Shown here in pieces: positions 43,621-52,672 of a DNA stretch of 58,298 nt (the first letter of the stretch is position 1; every line of letters begins with the position of its first letter). Location of the stretch: contig PHDT01000012.1 of the NCBI GenBank assembly GCA_002842695.1, positions 1-58,298 on the forward strand, given 5' to 3'. The stretch comes from Bacteroidetes bacterium HGW-Bacteroidetes-10. Its GTDB lineage: Bacteria; Bacteroidota; Bacteroidia; Bacteroidales; UBA932. The notes beneath the pieces were generated by a model, which did not search any database, was not told the DNA's origin, and saw only the letters and a list, made by a program, of their open reading frames with translations. A program made the position numbers and the translations under genes.

Positions 43621-44548
43621 ATAGCTCCACAAATCTGAGTGCCTTAGGCAGTATTTGCAGCTTCACAGGCAGAAAGCCCAGAGCCTCACCATCCAGTTCG
43701 ACTTTACCGCCAGGATAGCTCTCAATTACAATTTCGGCGGCTTTAATTCTTAACACTTTGCTGGATTTTAAGCCATTTCCCTTTTGCAACTCCTTCATAA
43801 GAAACATGAGTCTAAGCCTCCAGGTCATTCTTACAACCAGCAAATCAAACAATGAATCGTCAAAAAGCGCATCTGGCAAAGCGATGAGCCCACCTCCGCT
43901 ATATACACCTATTCCTGCCGAAGCCATAAAAAGTCTGCCTTTGAAGACTCTTCTGCCGTCTGCTTTTATTACATAACGGCCGGCCCGGTATCTGAAAAGT
44001 GATGCAATTTTACTGTATTTGTAAAGCCATCTTCCCCTCTTGCCCTCATCTTTTAACCAGTTGTACTTTGAGTTGACCAGTGCCACAAATCCGGCACCGG
44101 CTGCATTCACAATATACCTCGTATGTCTTACCCCTGACTCTGTATACTCTGCTACTCCGGCATCCTGAAGTCTTGTGTTGCATTCGCACAAAGCCTTTAT
44201 CGCCCCTGCATAACCTGAATGAAGACCTGCTCCTCTCGCCCGGTCGTTTCCTGTACCGGTAGGAATTACTCCAATTGTGATGGCATCTGAGGGAACAAAC
44301 TGCTGCAAAAAGATCCCGTTCACAACCTCGTGAAGTGTTCCATCTCCCCCTACTGCAACTATCTTTCGGTAGCCCTCCCTCACTGCGCTTACAGTAAGTT
44401 CCACGGTGTGATATTTGTGTTCAGTGAAGTAGCAGACGAACTCCAAACCGCTGCGGAACATGGCATTGGAAATGACCGGCCAGTCTGCCAGACCTCTTCC
44501 GCTTCCCGCTTTGGGATTGACTATTACGGCCCAGCCACTCTTTTCCAT
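43592..44548 (-). CDS. Diacylglycerol/lipid kinase family protein
   Basis: A 318-residue soluble lipid kinase of the DagK/YegS family. The catalytic motif 'GGDGTLHEVVNG' and 'GVIPTGTGNDRAR' are intact, and the start 'MEKSGWAVIVNPKAGSGRG' (ATG 44548) is typical. An ORF open 28 codons further upstream covers the promoter and is not credible. It phosphorylates diacylglycerol, a sphingoid base or a related lipid; the substrate is not known. Its 3' end overlaps the end of priA. Confidence 0.92.
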   Translation of the reverse strand: MEKSGWAVIVNPKAGSGRGLADWPVISNAMFRSGLEFVCYFTEHKYHTVELTVSAVREGYRKIVAVGGDGTLHEVVNGIFLQQFVPSDAITIGVIPTGTGNDRARGAGLHSGYAGAIKALCECNTRLQDAGVAEYTESGVRHTRYIVNAAGAGFVALVNSKYNWLKDEGKRGRWLYKYSKIASLFRYRAGRYVIKADGRRVFKGRLFMASAGIGVYSGGGLIALPDALFDDSLFDLLVVRMTWRLRLMFLMKELQKGNGLKSSKVLRIKAAEIVIESYPGGKVELDGEALGFLPVKLQILPKALRFVELSTGGPHRPQ

Positions 44549-44571
44549 TTGACTCTCTGATTTGTTGCCGG

Positions 44572-44579
44572 CAAATGTA
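44572..44579 (-). promoter_or_regulatory. -7 box of the lipid kinase promoter (TACATTTG)
   Basis: TACATTTG on the minus strand (44579-44572), exact TAnnTTTG match 23 bases before ATG 44548, which supports that start. Confidence 0.5.
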
Positions 44580-44610
44580 ATATATTTAGTTTTGCTATGA
44601 AAAGATTTTG

Positions 44611-44618
44611 TAAATTTG
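44611..44618 (+). promoter_or_regulatory. -7 box of the parA operon promoter (TAAATTTG)
   Basis: TAAATTTG (44611-44618), TAnnTTTG match 34 bases before the parA ATG. A TTTG lies 16 bases upstream, shorter than the usual 19-21. Confidence 0.45.
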
Positions 44619-44652
44619 CAGTTTGACGACATAGTTTTCTGTTAAACTTCAT

Positions 44653-45423
44653 ATGGGAAAAATAATAGCAATAGCAAATCAGAAAGGGGGAGTTGGAAAG
44701 ACTACCACAGCCATTAATCTGGCAGCATCTCTGGCAGTCCTTGACAAAAAGACTCTCCTTGTAGATGCCGATCCTCAGGCAAACTCGACTTCGGGAATGA
44801 ATTTCGACCCGGATTCATCTTCAAGAAAGACTCTTTACGAGGTTCTTATTGGCAAAGAGGATATTTCATCCATAATGCTTGATACTGAGGTACCCGGTCT
44901 AAAGCTTGTGCCTTCACACATTAACCTTGTTGGTGCAGAGATTGAGATTCTGAATGTTCCTGAGAGGGAGCTGGTTCTCAAAAAATCACTGGACAAGGTA
45001 AAGGATGACTTCGACTATATAATAATTGACTGCTCACCTTCACTTGGAGTTATCACAATAAACTCACTATCTGCAGCAGACTCCGTACTCATTCCCGTAC
45101 AGTGCGAATACTTCGCACTTGAGGGGCTTGGAAAGCTTCTGAACACAATCAAGCTTGTACAGAACAGGCTGAACACAGAACTTCAGATTGAGGGATTTCT
45201 TCTCACAATGTTTGACGGACGGCTTCGCCATGCAAACCAGGTTGTTGAAGAGGTAAGAACCCACTTTGGGGAGATGGTTTTCAATACCGTCATCCAGAGA
45301 AATGTCCGCCTTAGTGAAGCTCCTTCATTTGGAAAGCCGGTAATTCTTCACGATGCAATTTCTGCAGGTGCAAACAATTACCTCAACCTTACCAAGGAGA
45401 TTATTAAAAAGAATACTCTATAG
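44653..45423 (+). CDS. parA: Chromosome partitioning ATPase ParA (Soj)
   Basis: A Walker-type ATPase that drives ParB-DNA complexes apart, 256 residues. It has the deviant Walker A 'KGGVGKTT' (11-18), 'LLVDADPQANST' (A'), and 'IIIDCSPSLG' (Walker B). It begins an operon with parB, DUF5683 and mltD, an arrangement seen in Bacteroidetes. Size and motifs match chromosomal Soj rather than plasmid ParA. Confidence 0.96.
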   Translation: MGKIIAIANQKGGVGKTTTAINLAASLAVLDKKTLLVDADPQANSTSGMNFDPDSSSRKTLYEVLIGKEDISSIMLDTEVPGLKLVPSHINLVGAEIEILNVPERELVLKKSLDKVKDDFDYIIIDCSPSLGVITINSLSAADSVLIPVQCEYFALEGLGKLLNTIKLVQNRLNTELQIEGFLLTMFDGRLRHANQVVEEVRTHFGEMVFNTVIQRNVRLSEAPSFGKPVILHDAISAGANNYLNLTKEIIKKNTL

Positions 45424-45428
45424 AATAT

Positions 45429-46328
45429 ATGAAAAAACCTGCTTTAGGAAGGGGACTCGGCGCTCTGATATCGGATGCCAACAACATGCCGTTTAACAAA
45501 CCTGCATCTGCCGAAGTTCAGCCAACCCCGGCTTCTATTTCCGAGATTCCTGTAGATAAGATTGCCGCCAATCCTTATCAGCCAAGGAGCACTTTCGATC
45601 AGGAAGCTCTCTCGGAGCTGGCAGAATCCATAAGCATAATGGGACTCATTCAGCCTATCACTGTAAGGCTGATGGATAACGGCACCTATCAGATTATCAG
45701 CGGAGAGAGACGATTCAGAGCTTCTCAGATTGCCGGACTTACTCATATTCCCGCATACATAAGAAAGGCAGACGACCAGGGCATGCTGGAGATGGCTATT
45801 GTTGAGAATATTCAGAGGGAGAATCTTGACTCTATTGAGATTGCTCTCAGCTTTCAGAGACTTATTGACGAATGCAGCCTTACTCAGGAGAAGATGGCAG
45901 ACAGGGTGGGCAAGAAAAGAGCCACAATTACCAACTATCTAAGACTTCTGAGACTACCTGCAGAGATTCAGCTAGCCATAAGGGCGGGAAGACTCTCTAT
46001 GGGACATGCCAAAGCTCTGCTCTCGCTTGACAGTGCATCTAAACAGCTCAAGGTTTGCAATCAGATTATTGAAAACGACCTCTCAGTGAGAGCAGTGGAG
46101 GAGAAGGTCAGAAAAATGACATCTGCAAAGCCGGAAAAGAAGAGATCTGAGGAGAACGAAGAGCTTGACGAGTCATATTTCAGAGTTATTGAAATTGTGG
46201 GCAAATATTTCAACAACAATGTCTCCCTTAAAAAGGACGAAAAAGGTGGTGGTTCAATAACCATAAGATTTGCCCAGGACAAGGAGGTTTCACAGTTTCG
46301 TGAAGCTCTTGAGAAAATAAACCAATAG
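45429..46328 (+). CDS. parB: Chromosome partitioning protein ParB (Spo0J)
   Basis: A CTP-dependent clamp that loads at parS sites, 299 residues. It has an N-terminal basic tail ('KKPALGRGLGALISD'), the ParB/Srx domain with 'NPYQPRSTFD' and 'ISGERRFRAS', the helix-turn-helix (about 145-200), and a C-terminal dimer domain. It starts 5 bases after parA. No convincing parS site was found in this window. Confidence 0.95.
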   Translation: MKKPALGRGLGALISDANNMPFNKPASAEVQPTPASISEIPVDKIAANPYQPRSTFDQEALSELAESISIMGLIQPITVRLMDNGTYQIISGERRFRASQIAGLTHIPAYIRKADDQGMLEMAIVENIQRENLDSIEIALSFQRLIDECSLTQEKMADRVGKKRATITNYLRLLRLPAEIQLAIRAGRLSMGHAKALLSLDSASKQLKVCNQIIENDLSVRAVEEKVRKMTSAKPEKKRSEENEELDESYFRVIEIVGKYFNNNVSLKKDEKGGGSITIRFAQDKEVSQFREALEKINQ

Positions 46329-46339
46329 AGATTGTTCCC

Positions 46340-47251
46340 GTGCAAAAATTTGTTCTCATCATATTGTTATGTTTGCTGTCATTCTCTGCAAAGGGGCAGT
46401 TTCTTGGCACTATGAAGCAGACAGGTCCTCCGGGATCGACAACAGAAACAGGCAAAGAGCAGGATACAGAATCAAAGTACAGACCGCCTGAATACTCTCT
46501 TAAAAGATATTTCAGGAGTCTTGCTGGAAAGGATTCAGTTAACCTTTCGCGTCTTTGGTTCGGCTCCATGGTTCTGCCAGGCACGGCTCAGATATACAAT
46601 AAAGACTACTGGAAGCTACCTGTTCTCTATGTTGGTATAGGCGGATTCATTTACGGAGGTATCCACAGCAACAGTCAGTTTCAGCAGACAGGAGAGGTCC
46701 GTTTCAAAACTCAAAGAAATATATTTTACACTGCAGCAGCACTCACATGGTGGGGCGGTGTGCTTGACGGAGCCGCATCATTTAAATACCACAAAGATGT
46801 ATTGCCTGCAAGGGCCTCAATTTATTCTGCCATGCTACCCGGACTTGGTCAGGCATACAACGGAGACTACTGGAAAATTCCAATTATTTACGGCGGATTC
46901 GTTCTGACAGGATATTTCATATCAAGCAATAACTACTCATACAGATATTACAAAGACCTTCACAACCAGGCATCAACGCCGGGTTCGGGATATAATGGTT
47001 CATACAGCGCAGAAACATTAAAGTACTACAGGGATTCCTACAGAAGGATGAGAGACTACTCAATACTCGCAGGAGTTATTGTCTACGCTCTCAACATTAT
47101 TGATGCAAATGTCTTTGCACACCTTCAGGATTTCGACATAAGTGACGACCTTTCTGCCTCCTTTTCTCCTGCTGTAATAGAGCCTCTTAATTACAGATTT
47201 ACTAACAATGCGACACCCGCTGTAGGGATGTCCATTAACCTTACCTTTTAA
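46340..47251 (+). CDS. DUF5683 domain membrane protein
   Basis: A 303-residue protein starting with GTG, with a signal peptide (about 1-20). It contains two copies of a motif: 'LPGTAQIYNKDYWKLPVLY' and 'LPGLGQAYNGDYWKIPIIY', about 87 residues apart, each followed by a hydrophobic helix, so the domain is internally duplicated. The family is conserved next to parB in Bacteroidetes; its function is unknown. It lies 11 bases after parB and 4 bases before mltD. Confidence 0.9.
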   Translation: MQKFVLIILLCLLSFSAKGQFLGTMKQTGPPGSTTETGKEQDTESKYRPPEYSLKRYFRSLAGKDSVNLSRLWFGSMVLPGTAQIYNKDYWKLPVLYVGIGGFIYGGIHSNSQFQQTGEVRFKTQRNIFYTAAALTWWGGVLDGAASFKYHKDVLPARASIYSAMLPGLGQAYNGDYWKIPIIYGGFVLTGYFISSNNYSYRYYKDLHNQASTPGSGYNGSYSAETLKYYRDSYRRMRDYSILAGVIVYALNIIDANVFAHLQDFDISDDLSASFSPAVIEPLNYRFTNNATPAVGMSINLTF

Positions 47252-47255
47252 GAAA

Positions 47256-48959
47256 ATGCACATAATTAAACACTTAACAGGCAGAAAAACCATAATTCTG
47301 CTGGCAACGGCGGCTCTGATGCTCATTGGCAATGATTCATATGGTCAGTGGTTCAAGAAGAGACCCAGTCGCTCAACGCTTGAGCAGGAGATTCAATTGC
47401 TACGTAACACTGTAGACTCTCTCAGAAACGAAATTGAACTCGGTTCTATTCCAATTTCGGATACTGTAAGTACCAATGACACTATTAATCCCGGTAATCT
47501 GGAGTTTTTTGAAGGAGAAGACCTTATCACTCCTGAATCTACAGACTCGCTCCTTAACCTGTGGTATGTTCAGAAAAACCTGAAACTTGATGTTGAATCT
47601 GCAGTAAATCTTGAAATTGCAAACTTCACCTCAGACACACCCGACTCGGTAATTATTGCGAGACTAAAGGCAATCAACTCTTTCATACCTCTTCCGTACA
47701 ACAATATCATAAAAAATCACATTATCTTCTACACTCAGAGAATTCCAAACAAGATTGATCTGATTCTTGGTCTCTCCGGATTCTATCTGCCAATTTTTGA
47801 GGAGATACTTGATGAATACGATATGCCTAAGGAGCTCAAGGTTATGGCGATTATTGAATCTGCTCTAAATCCAAGAGCAACTTCGAGGGTAAACGCAAAG
47901 GGAATGTGGCAATTCATGTACAGAACAGCTCTTCAGTACAATCTTGAAATTAACTCTTATGTAGACGAGCGTCTTGACCCTGTAAAATCTGCGCATGCAG
48001 CTGCCAAATATCTTAAGGATGCCTACACTATTTTTGGTGACTGGTCTCTTGCGATAGCTTCTTATAACTGCGGAGCAGGGAATGTAAACAAAGCTATAAG
48101 ACGTGCAGGCGGTTCACGTGACTTCTGGACAATCTATCCATACCTGCCAAGGGAGACAAGGGGTTATGTTCCATCATTTGTTGCAGCACTATATACCCTC
48201 ACCTACTATAAAGACCACGGCATTCAGCCAAGACAGATTGCAATGCCTGCACATGTTGACACATTTGAAATCCGAAAGCCTCTTCACTTTGGTCAGGTGG
48301 CTGAGCTAACAGGAATTCCAAAAGAAGAGCTTGCAGATCTTAATCCGCAATATGTAAAGGAGATTGTTCCGGGTAACGGTAACAAGAGCTACCTTCTCAG
48401 GATTCCATACAACTACACCAATGCATTTGTTGATAACGAACAGTTAATCTACTCCTACAAGGATTCAATATTTTTCAACCCGATTGTTTATAACGAGAGC
48501 AAGAGCATTACTCAGTCGACGACTATTACCCACAAGGTAAGATCTGGTGAAACGCTGGGCAGAATCGCCATGAAATATGGTGTAAAGCTTTCAGACCTTC
48601 AGAGATGGAACAAGGTTAAGAGCAATATCAGAATTGGCCAGCGTCTCGTGATTCATAAAAATGTATCTGTCTCATCTTCTGCCTCTTCTTCAAATTCAAC
48701 GGCTTCTGAGAAGAAGATAGCTTCAACGGCATCTGTTGACAGTCAGGCTTCAGGATCTGAAGTAAAGGCGTCCAATACAGAATCAAATCCTGCTAAAAAA
48801 GGAGGATACCTGATGTATACAATTAAGAAGGGCGATACCCTCTGGGAGATTTCGAGAAAATTTGAAGGTGTTAGTCTTAATGACATAATGAAACTTAACG
48901 GTTTTACAAAGAAAAGCAAGATAATGCCTGGTAAGAAAATCAAGATCAGGGAGATTTAG
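47256..48959 (+). CDS. mltD: MltD-like lytic transglycosylase with LysM domains
   Basis: A periplasmic or outer-membrane-associated murein lytic enzyme, 567 residues. It has a signal peptide or N-terminal anchor (about 8-28), an SLT domain (about 190-310) with catalytic Glu in 'AIIESALNPRATSR' and 'GLWQFM'-like 'GMWQFMYRTA', then two C-terminal LysM domains ('HKVRSGETLGRIAMKYG' and 'YTIKKGDTLWEISRKFEG') separated by a Ser-rich linker. It ends the parAB operon, linking chromosome segregation genes to cell wall turnover by position. Confidence 0.94.
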   Translation: MHIIKHLTGRKTIILLATAALMLIGNDSYGQWFKKRPSRSTLEQEIQLLRNTVDSLRNEIELGSIPISDTVSTNDTINPGNLEFFEGEDLITPESTDSLLNLWYVQKNLKLDVESAVNLEIANFTSDTPDSVIIARLKAINSFIPLPYNNIIKNHIIFYTQRIPNKIDLILGLSGFYLPIFEEILDEYDMPKELKVMAIIESALNPRATSRVNAKGMWQFMYRTALQYNLEINSYVDERLDPVKSAHAAAKYLKDAYTIFGDWSLAIASYNCGAGNVNKAIRRAGGSRDFWTIYPYLPRETRGYVPSFVAALYTLTYYKDHGIQPRQIAMPAHVDTFEIRKPLHFGQVAELTGIPKEELADLNPQYVKEIVPGNGNKSYLLRIPYNYTNAFVDNEQLIYSYKDSIFFNPIVYNESKSITQSTTITHKVRSGETLGRIAMKYGVKLSDLQRWNKVKSNIRIGQRLVIHKNVSVSSSASSSNSTASEKKIASTASVDSQASGSEVKASNTESNPAKKGGYLMYTIKKGDTLWEISRKFEGVSLNDIMKLNGFTKKSKIMPGKKIKIREI

Positions 48960-48962
48960 TCA

Positions 48963-50930
48963 TCAGAATCTGAATCTGACCTCGGCTTTGAGTTCAGTTG
49001 AAGAGGGTCCCGGCATCTGGTCGAGGCCCTCTCCTGTTTTCTCCCTGTCTCTGTACCAAACTCTTGTAAACTTAAACCAGACATCAACTCCCTTCATTGG
49101 CTGCGCATGCATGTTTATATACCATCTCAAACCATTCCCGTAAAAAAGAGGCACTGAGTATCCGTACAGAACATCCCTTTCGTATGCATAGATTCGGAGA
49201 TTCCAGTGGGGTGTATTGAATACGGTGAATCTGGCCGAACAATCGAACACCCCCTTCCTGCTTCTGAAAATGGCTTCAGTCAGAAAAAGCCAGCCGGCAC
49301 CGGCGGTCTCATCGTCCAGTTTTGCAGCTGAAATCTCGCCTCTTGAAGAGAGGGAGAGAGTACTGTTAAGCCTGAGAACCGAGCTGACTCGCAATGAGCC
49401 ACCTCCCTCCCTTGAAGCTGCTCTTATTGAGAGTGAATTATATTCTCTCCTTAGAAATACAGCTTCAGCCCCCCATCTTAAATTGCCTCTGCCCTTAAGC
49501 CATTCAATCCATGCAGAGTATCTATTACCTGATGCTAAAATATAATCAGAGGAAAGGTTAATTCCTATCTCACCACGCATCTTTCCGTTTCCTGAGACAG
49601 CACCGCCAAAGGGAGAGGTATAATCTTCCGGATAACCTCTTAACAGGCCGGATATGGAAAACCTGGATGAGGGCGAGAAAACAAACCCTCCAAGCGCAGC
49701 CACAGAACCTGCTATATCGGTAGCAATCTCAGAAAAGAACCTTGTACTCCCTGTCATAAAATATATATCAGCTCCCAGATTGCCTCCCTTGTTGCCGAAT
49801 CTCGCCTGCCTGCTAAGCATAAGAGAATCCTTCCCGGTATAAGGATGAGAATAGCTGTAGAGGCTGAATGTTGTGCCCACCCTTACCCTCTCACCGGAAA
49901 AGGCAAGGTTGCCCCCTGCGACAGTTACTCCCAGTGATCTTCTGCGGGATAGAGACAAAGTTGTGTTATGAAGTCCCGTGTTAAGCAAAGAGGTATATCC
50001 CCCGTCTGCTATCCTGGCATCTCTTTTTCTTGAGGAGAAGAGGAGAGAAAGAGAGATGCTTCCCCTTCTGAACACAGCTGCAAGGCCTCTCAGGCCAATA
50101 TTTTCGTCAACAGATGTATATGCCGAAACACCTGTGCCATACCTGGCAAAAGATGAACCTGAAGGAGAAGAGAAGAGTGATGAAGAGTTCCACAGAACAA
50201 GTCCCTGCCCGAATTTTGCAGTAAAATCTCCTGCAACAGCAGATTGAATTACTCCGGCATTCTCAAGTTGTACAGAGGCTCCTATATAATCTCCAAAAGG
50301 CTCCCCGGCATCTCTTTCTGTAGTAAGGGCAAAACGAAGTTTGCCAGGTACAGAAAATTTATACTGGGCATATAACTTCCCCGGAGGATACAGGTAGCGG
50401 CTGTTATTGTTATCCTTCCACTCTTCTGACGAGACCGGTGTATATCCCTTTTGTCTTTCAAGATAACCCGAACCTCTTACAAGAAATTGAGAACGGCCAT
50501 CTGATAACGATTTCAAAAAACCCTGTGATTCAAAACCGTTTCTTGGTGAGAAGTCAAGCATTGGAGCCAGAATGGAAGATATGCCTATATCAAAGCCAGG
50601 GACAGCGGCCAGTTCGTAAATTGACAGTATCTCCCCGAAATCTTTAATGTACTCTCTGACTGAGGTAGCCATGAATGATGTGAATAGTGGTATTGACTCA
50701 AGCATACCAACTGAGGCCGAATTAATCCGTACAGGATTTTCAAGCAACTCTTCCAGAATCTGACCCAAATCTGCCGGATTCTCCTCTCCCGTTCTCTCAT
50801 ACTCCTCTGCTATCAGTAAAAAAAGCTGCTCAGCTGCCTCTCCACCACTCCCGGTTCTCTCTCCTGCATTCTGGCAAAAGAGAAACCCTCCGCACAAAAA
50901 GTGCAGAAGGAATAAAATCCCTCTCCTCAT
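48963..50930 (-). CDS. Secreted helix-hairpin-helix protein with beta-rich C-terminus
   Basis: A 655-residue protein with a signal peptide (1-20). The N-terminal part (about 30-135) holds ComEA-like helix-hairpin-helix repeats ('NPVRINSASVGMLESIPLF'), and the remaining 500 residues are rich in Ser/Gly/Tyr and alternating beta strands ending in 'VRFRF', as in outer-membrane beta-barrels. The combination is seen in Bacteroidetes outer-membrane proteins of unknown role. It could handle DNA at the cell surface, but that is a guess. It follows purE by 32 bases. Confidence 0.82.
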   Translation of the reverse strand: MRRGILFLLHFLCGGFLFCQNAGERTGSGGEAAEQLFLLIAEEYERTGEENPADLGQILEELLENPVRINSASVGMLESIPLFTSFMATSVREYIKDFGEILSIYELAAVPGFDIGISSILAPMLDFSPRNGFESQGFLKSLSDGRSQFLVRGSGYLERQKGYTPVSSEEWKDNNNSRYLYPPGKLYAQYKFSVPGKLRFALTTERDAGEPFGDYIGASVQLENAGVIQSAVAGDFTAKFGQGLVLWNSSSLFSSPSGSSFARYGTGVSAYTSVDENIGLRGLAAVFRRGSISLSLLFSSRKRDARIADGGYTSLLNTGLHNTTLSLSRRRSLGVTVAGGNLAFSGERVRVGTTFSLYSYSHPYTGKDSLMLSRQARFGNKGGNLGADIYFMTGSTRFFSEIATDIAGSVAALGGFVFSPSSRFSISGLLRGYPEDYTSPFGGAVSGNGKMRGEIGINLSSDYILASGNRYSAWIEWLKGRGNLRWGAEAVFLRREYNSLSIRAASREGGGSLRVSSVLRLNSTLSLSSRGEISAAKLDDETAGAGWLFLTEAIFRSRKGVFDCSARFTVFNTPHWNLRIYAYERDVLYGYSVPLFYGNGLRWYINMHAQPMKGVDVWFKFTRVWYRDREKTGEGLDQMPGPSSTELKAEVRFRF

Positions 50931-50962
50931 ATCTCCCCCTCATTTATATTATGTTGTGAAAA

Positions 50963-51478
50963 TTACCTCTTCACCTTGAACTCGTACTCAACAGATGCGA
51001 GTTCCTTGTTTGCCTTGACAATCTTCTCTGCAAGGTCTGCCTTGAATGCCACCATTTGCTTCATTCTTTCAGGATCACCCGTGGCCAGAATCTGCAATGC
51101 CAGGATTGCAGCATTTTTTGCTCCGTCAAGTGCAACAGTTGCAACTGGAATTCCTGAAGGCATTTGCAGAATTGAAAGAATTGAATCCCAGCCGTCAATT
51201 GAAATTGAAGATCTCACCGGCACCCCGATTACAGGAAGGGGAGTCATTGCAGCGACAACACCCGGAAGATGCGCAGCACCGCCCGCTCCGGCTATTATTA
51301 CTTTTACACCTCTTGAGGCTGCATTCTTTGCAAAATCTAGCACCTGTTCAGGTACCCTGTGGGCAGAAAGTGCGTTAATTTCAAAAGGAATCTTCATCTC
51401 ATTAAGGAATTCAGCTGCCTGCTTCATAACACTCATGTCTGAAGTACTTCCCATAATTATGCTAACTAACGGATTCAT
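50963..51478 (-). CDS. purE: N5-carboxyaminoimidazole ribonucleotide mutase
   Basis: Class I PurE converts N5-CAIR to CAIR in purine synthesis. The 171-residue protein has 'IMGSTSDMSVMKQA', 'SAHRVPEQVLDFA' (active-site His), and 'IAGAGGAAHLPGVVAAMT'. A possible promoter TTTTG-N19-TATATCCG lies just upstream. It is divergent from hpt, another purine gene. Confidence 0.96.
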   Translation of the reverse strand: MNPLVSIIMGSTSDMSVMKQAAEFLNEMKIPFEINALSAHRVPEQVLDFAKNAASRGVKVIIAGAGGAAHLPGVVAAMTPLPVIGVPVRSSISIDGWDSILSILQMPSGIPVATVALDGAKNAAILALQILATGDPERMKQMVAFKADLAEKIVKANKELASVEYEFKVKR

Positions 51479-51495
51479 CGGATATATGCTTAAAA

Positions 51496-51526
51496 TTGGT
51501 TAAGACAAAATTAATACTTAATTTCG
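51496..51526 (+). promoter_or_regulatory. Probable promoter of the hpt operon
   Basis: TTG (51496-51498), 20-base spacer, TAATTTCG (51519-51526), one base off TAnnTTTG, 20 bases before ATG 51547. It also argues against the upstream start at 51496. Confidence 0.45.
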
Positions 51527-51546
51527 CGGGCACAAATATTTTTTTT

Positions 51547-52095
51547 ATGGAGCGCATTCACCTACACGACAAGACTTTCCGCATTTGCATCCCACATAGT
51601 GATATTCAGAAGAGTATAGAGGTCCTGGCAGCTAAAATGAACAAAGATTTCGAGGGAAAAGAGAAGCCTCTTTTCGTATCGGTCCTTAACGGTTCATTCA
51701 TGTTCACATCAGACCTGCTTAAAAATCTGACTTTCCAGTGTGAATTGTCGTTCATTAAAGTCTCTTCTTACGCCGGCACATCATCTACCGGTGAAATTAA
51801 GGAGATTATGGGCCTGACCTCAGAAGTGAAGGGTCGCTCAGTAATTATTGTTGAAGACATTGTTGACACGGGAGCTACCATTGTCGAACTGCATAAAATG
51901 CTAATGGACAAAGGAGCCGGCGAGGTTAACGTTTGTACCCTGCTGCTAAAGCCGGAGGCATACAAGAAAGATGTTAAGATTAAATATGTCGCAATGGAGA
52001 TTCCAAACGATTTCATCGTGGGTTACGGACTGGATTATGACGAACTGGGACGACAATACAAGGATATCTACGTATTAGACACATCAGGGGAGTAA
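51547..52095 (+). CDS. hpt: Hypoxanthine phosphoribosyltransferase
   Basis: Salvages hypoxanthine and guanine using PRPP. ATG 51547 gives 182 residues starting 'MERIHLHDKTFRICIPHSDI'. The PRPP loop is 'IIVEDIVDTGATIVEL', and 'PDDFIVGYGLDYDE'-type sequence (here 'PNDFIVGYGLDYDELGRQYK') lies near the end. Its stop overlaps adk (TAATG), so both are co-translated. Confidence 0.95.
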   Translation: MERIHLHDKTFRICIPHSDIQKSIEVLAAKMNKDFEGKEKPLFVSVLNGSFMFTSDLLKNLTFQCELSFIKVSSYAGTSSTGEIKEIMGLTSEVKGRSVIIVEDIVDTGATIVELHKMLMDKGAGEVNVCTLLLKPEAYKKDVKIKYVAMEIPNDFIVGYGLDYDELGRQYKDIYVLDTSGE

Positions 52096-52670
52096 TGAAG
52101 TATTATATAATATTCGGCCCCCCGGGGGCAGGAAAGGGAACTCAATCTGTTTTAATTGCCAAAAAATACAATTTTAAGCATATATCAACCGGAGCGCTGC
52201 TGAGGCAGGAGATTGAAAAGAGGAGCGAGATTGGAATCATTGCAAAGGCAGTAATCGAGAAGGGAGAATTTGTCTCTGACGATATTGTCATTGAGATGGT
52301 TCGAAAAGTTTTGTGTAATAACGAGGATTCAATTAAAGGTTATATTCTTGACGGATTCCCGCGAACTCTTAATCAGGCAGTTGAGCTTGACAAAGTTCTT
52401 GAGTCACTCGGGGAGAAAATCAGCGCTGTACTGGCACTTGTCACAGACGACGAGGTGAACATAAGAAGAATTCAACACAGGGCAAACATAGAAGGAAGGA
52501 AAGATGATGCAGATTTTGATACCATCAGGAACAGAATCCGCACATATCATAAAGTTACAGAACCACTGATAACTTATTATAAATCGCAGAAGAAATACAA
52601 GCCTGTGAGCGGAGAGCTCAGTGTAGAGGAAAATTTCAGGGATATCTGCAAAATAATTGACTCGGAATAA
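52095..52670 (+). CDS. adk: Adenylate kinase
   Basis: Interconverts 2 ADP with ATP and AMP. The 191-residue protein has the P-loop '[10 protein letters not shown]', '[14 protein letters not shown]', '[12 protein letters not shown]', and a short LID without the Cys pairs of zinc-type enzymes ('[18 protein letters not shown]'). It overlaps hpt by one base and precedes obgE by 2 bases. Confidence 0.96.
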   Translation: MKYYIIFGPPGAGKGTQSVLIAKKYNFKHISTGALLRQEIEKRSEIGIIAKAVIEKGEFVSDDIVIEMVRKVLCNNEDSIKGYILDGFPRTLNQAVELDKVLESLGEKISAVLALVTDDEVNIRRIQHRANIEGRKDDADFDTIRNRIRTYHKVTEPLITYYKSQKKYKPVSGELSVEENFRDICKIIDSE

Positions 52671-52672
52671 AA

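Noticed and set aside
44546-44632. Upstream extension of the lipid kinase by 28 codons
   Set aside because: It would translate through a good TACATTTG promoter box, and the family start MEKSGWAVIVNPKAG fits ATG 44548.
48108-48123. Possible parS site around TTCACGTGA
   Set aside because: Only the 9-base core matches; about 10 of 16 parS positions agree and it lies inside the mltD coding region, so chance is the better explanation.
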